From positions 10,055 to 23,888 of the forward strand of contig DOYA01000035.1 in the NCBI GenBank assembly GCA_003518755.1: 13,834 nt of DNA. The letters run 5' to 3'. The notes under the pieces were generated by a model, which saw only the letters and a program-made list of their open reading frames with translations, made no database searches and was not told the origin of the DNA. Positions 12,925 to 13,834 of the stretch are shown here, one piece after another (position 1 is the stretch's first letter; each line of letters starts with the position of its first letter). The stretch is from Clostridiales bacterium. GTDB taxonomy: Bacteria; Bacillota; Clostridia; TANB77; CAG-508. A program made the position numbers and the translations under genes.

Positions 12925-12954
12925 ATTATAACATATATACGTTTTTAATGTCAA
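12925..12954 (-). promoter_or_regulatory. Strong SigA promoter of the membrane-peptide message
   Basis: Consensus TTGACA (12949-12954) and consensus TATAAT (12925-12930) with 18-bp spacing and an extended -10 TG (12932-12933). This is the best promoter in the window. The start is expected at about 12918-12921. It begins right after the sufU stop codon (12960). Confidence 0.8.
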
Positions 12955-12959
12955 TAATT

Positions 12960-13397
12960 CTACAAACTTTTTTTCGTAATCATATCATCTAGTGTGTGCC
13001 ATGCTAAAAGTGCGCACTTTACTCTTGCTGGCATATTTGCAACATTTTTAAATGCAATGGCATCTTCTAATTTTTCTAAATCTTTTTCATCAACTTCTTC
13101 TCTTTTAATCATAGAAATAAATGTTTTAATTATTTCTTTTGCTTCTTCAATTGTTTTTCCTTTTAAAGTATCTATCATAATTGAAGTTGATGCTTGTGAT
13201 ATTGCACAACCATGTCCAGAAAAAGCCATATCTTCTATAACATTTCCATTCATTTTAACTTCAAGAGTTATTTCATCTCCACAATTTGGATTATGCCCAA
13301 TATCACATAAGTCTGCTTTTCCTAGTTTCTTCTTGTTATACGAATTCATACTGTGTTCCATAATTAATTCGTTATAAATATTATTTAAATCATCCAT
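12960..13397 (-). CDS. sufU: SufU-type Fe-S/sulfur-transfer protein
   Basis: A 145-residue SufU. In Bacillota this zinc protein accepts the persulfide sulfur from SufS, and serves as sulfurtransferase for Fe-S assembly. Zinc/sulfur ligands are visible: NPNCGD (Cys39, Asp41), GHGCAIS (Cys64) and RVKCALL (Cys128). The stretch of about 63 residues between Cys64 and Cys128, with a charged helical insertion (about 80-112), separates SufU from IscU. The ATG at 13397 has GAGAGG about ten bases upstream, inside the sufS end. It starts two bases after the sufS stop codon, so the two are translated from one message. No sufBCD genes follow; instead the peptide locus and mnmA come next. Confidence 0.94.
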   Translation of the reverse strand: MDDLNNIYNELIMEHSMNSYNKKKLGKADLCDIGHNPNCGDEITLEVKMNGNVIEDMAFSGHGCAISQASTSIMIDTLKGKTIEEAKEIIKTFISMIKREEVDEKDLEKLEDAIAFKNVANMPARVKCALLAWHTLDDMITKKSL

Positions 13398-13399
13398 AA

Positions 13400-13834
<435 letters not shown>

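Overview
The window is AT-rich (about 30% GC by eye). Every protein gene in it lies on the minus strand. Gene content (an M3-type [FeFe] hydrogenase with NADH-dehydrogenase-like partners, SufS-SufU, a clostridial-type MnmA, Hsp33) and the strong GGAGG ribosome binding sites point to an anaerobic, fermentative Bacillota of the Clostridia. I cannot name the genus.

Reading in the direction of transcription (right to left): (1) 13834-12960 holds the 3' part of sufS and a complete sufU, the Fe-S/sulfur-transfer pair. (2) 12954-12573 is a gene-poor 400-bp interval with a compact two-promoter locus. A near-consensus minus-strand promoter drives a structured ~125-nt leader and a 54-residue single-span membrane peptide. 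A second promoter on the plus strand makes a ~75-nt RNA that is antisense to the 3' end of that message. This has the layout of a type I toxin-antitoxin module and is the most interesting item here. (3) 12555-11476 is mnmA (tRNA 2-thiouridylase), whose last codons come from a short dispersed repeat. (4) 11362-5035 holds hydC, hydB, a DUF4153-like membrane protein and hydA. Together hydABC encode a NAD-linked, probably electron-bifurcating hydrogenase. The locus is loosened by a 186-bp foldback element between hydC and hydB, a 116-bp foldback after hydB, a second copy of the mnmA repeat in inverted orientation in front of the DUF4153 gene, and another palindromic repeat after hydA. (5) 4934-4742 holds a possible small RNA, a bidirectional terminator and the hslO promoter. 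(6) 4707-125 is a tight operon: hslO (Hsp33), a GtrA-family membrane protein, a small two-span membrane protein and a SERCA-like P-type Ca2+ ATPase. (7) 124-1 is noncoding and repeat-like.

Functionally, SufS/SufU mobilise cysteine sulfur. That sulfur can feed Fe-S assembly (the hydrogenase subunits carry many clusters) and MnmA-dependent thiolation of tRNA wobble uridine. Hsp33 protects proteins during oxidative stress, which suits an oxygen-sensitive anaerobe. Several starts were moved downstream to the ATG that has a good ribosome binding site (hslO, gtrA-like, hydA, DUF4153, mnmA). No tRNA, rRNA, CRISPR array or transposase gene was seen.
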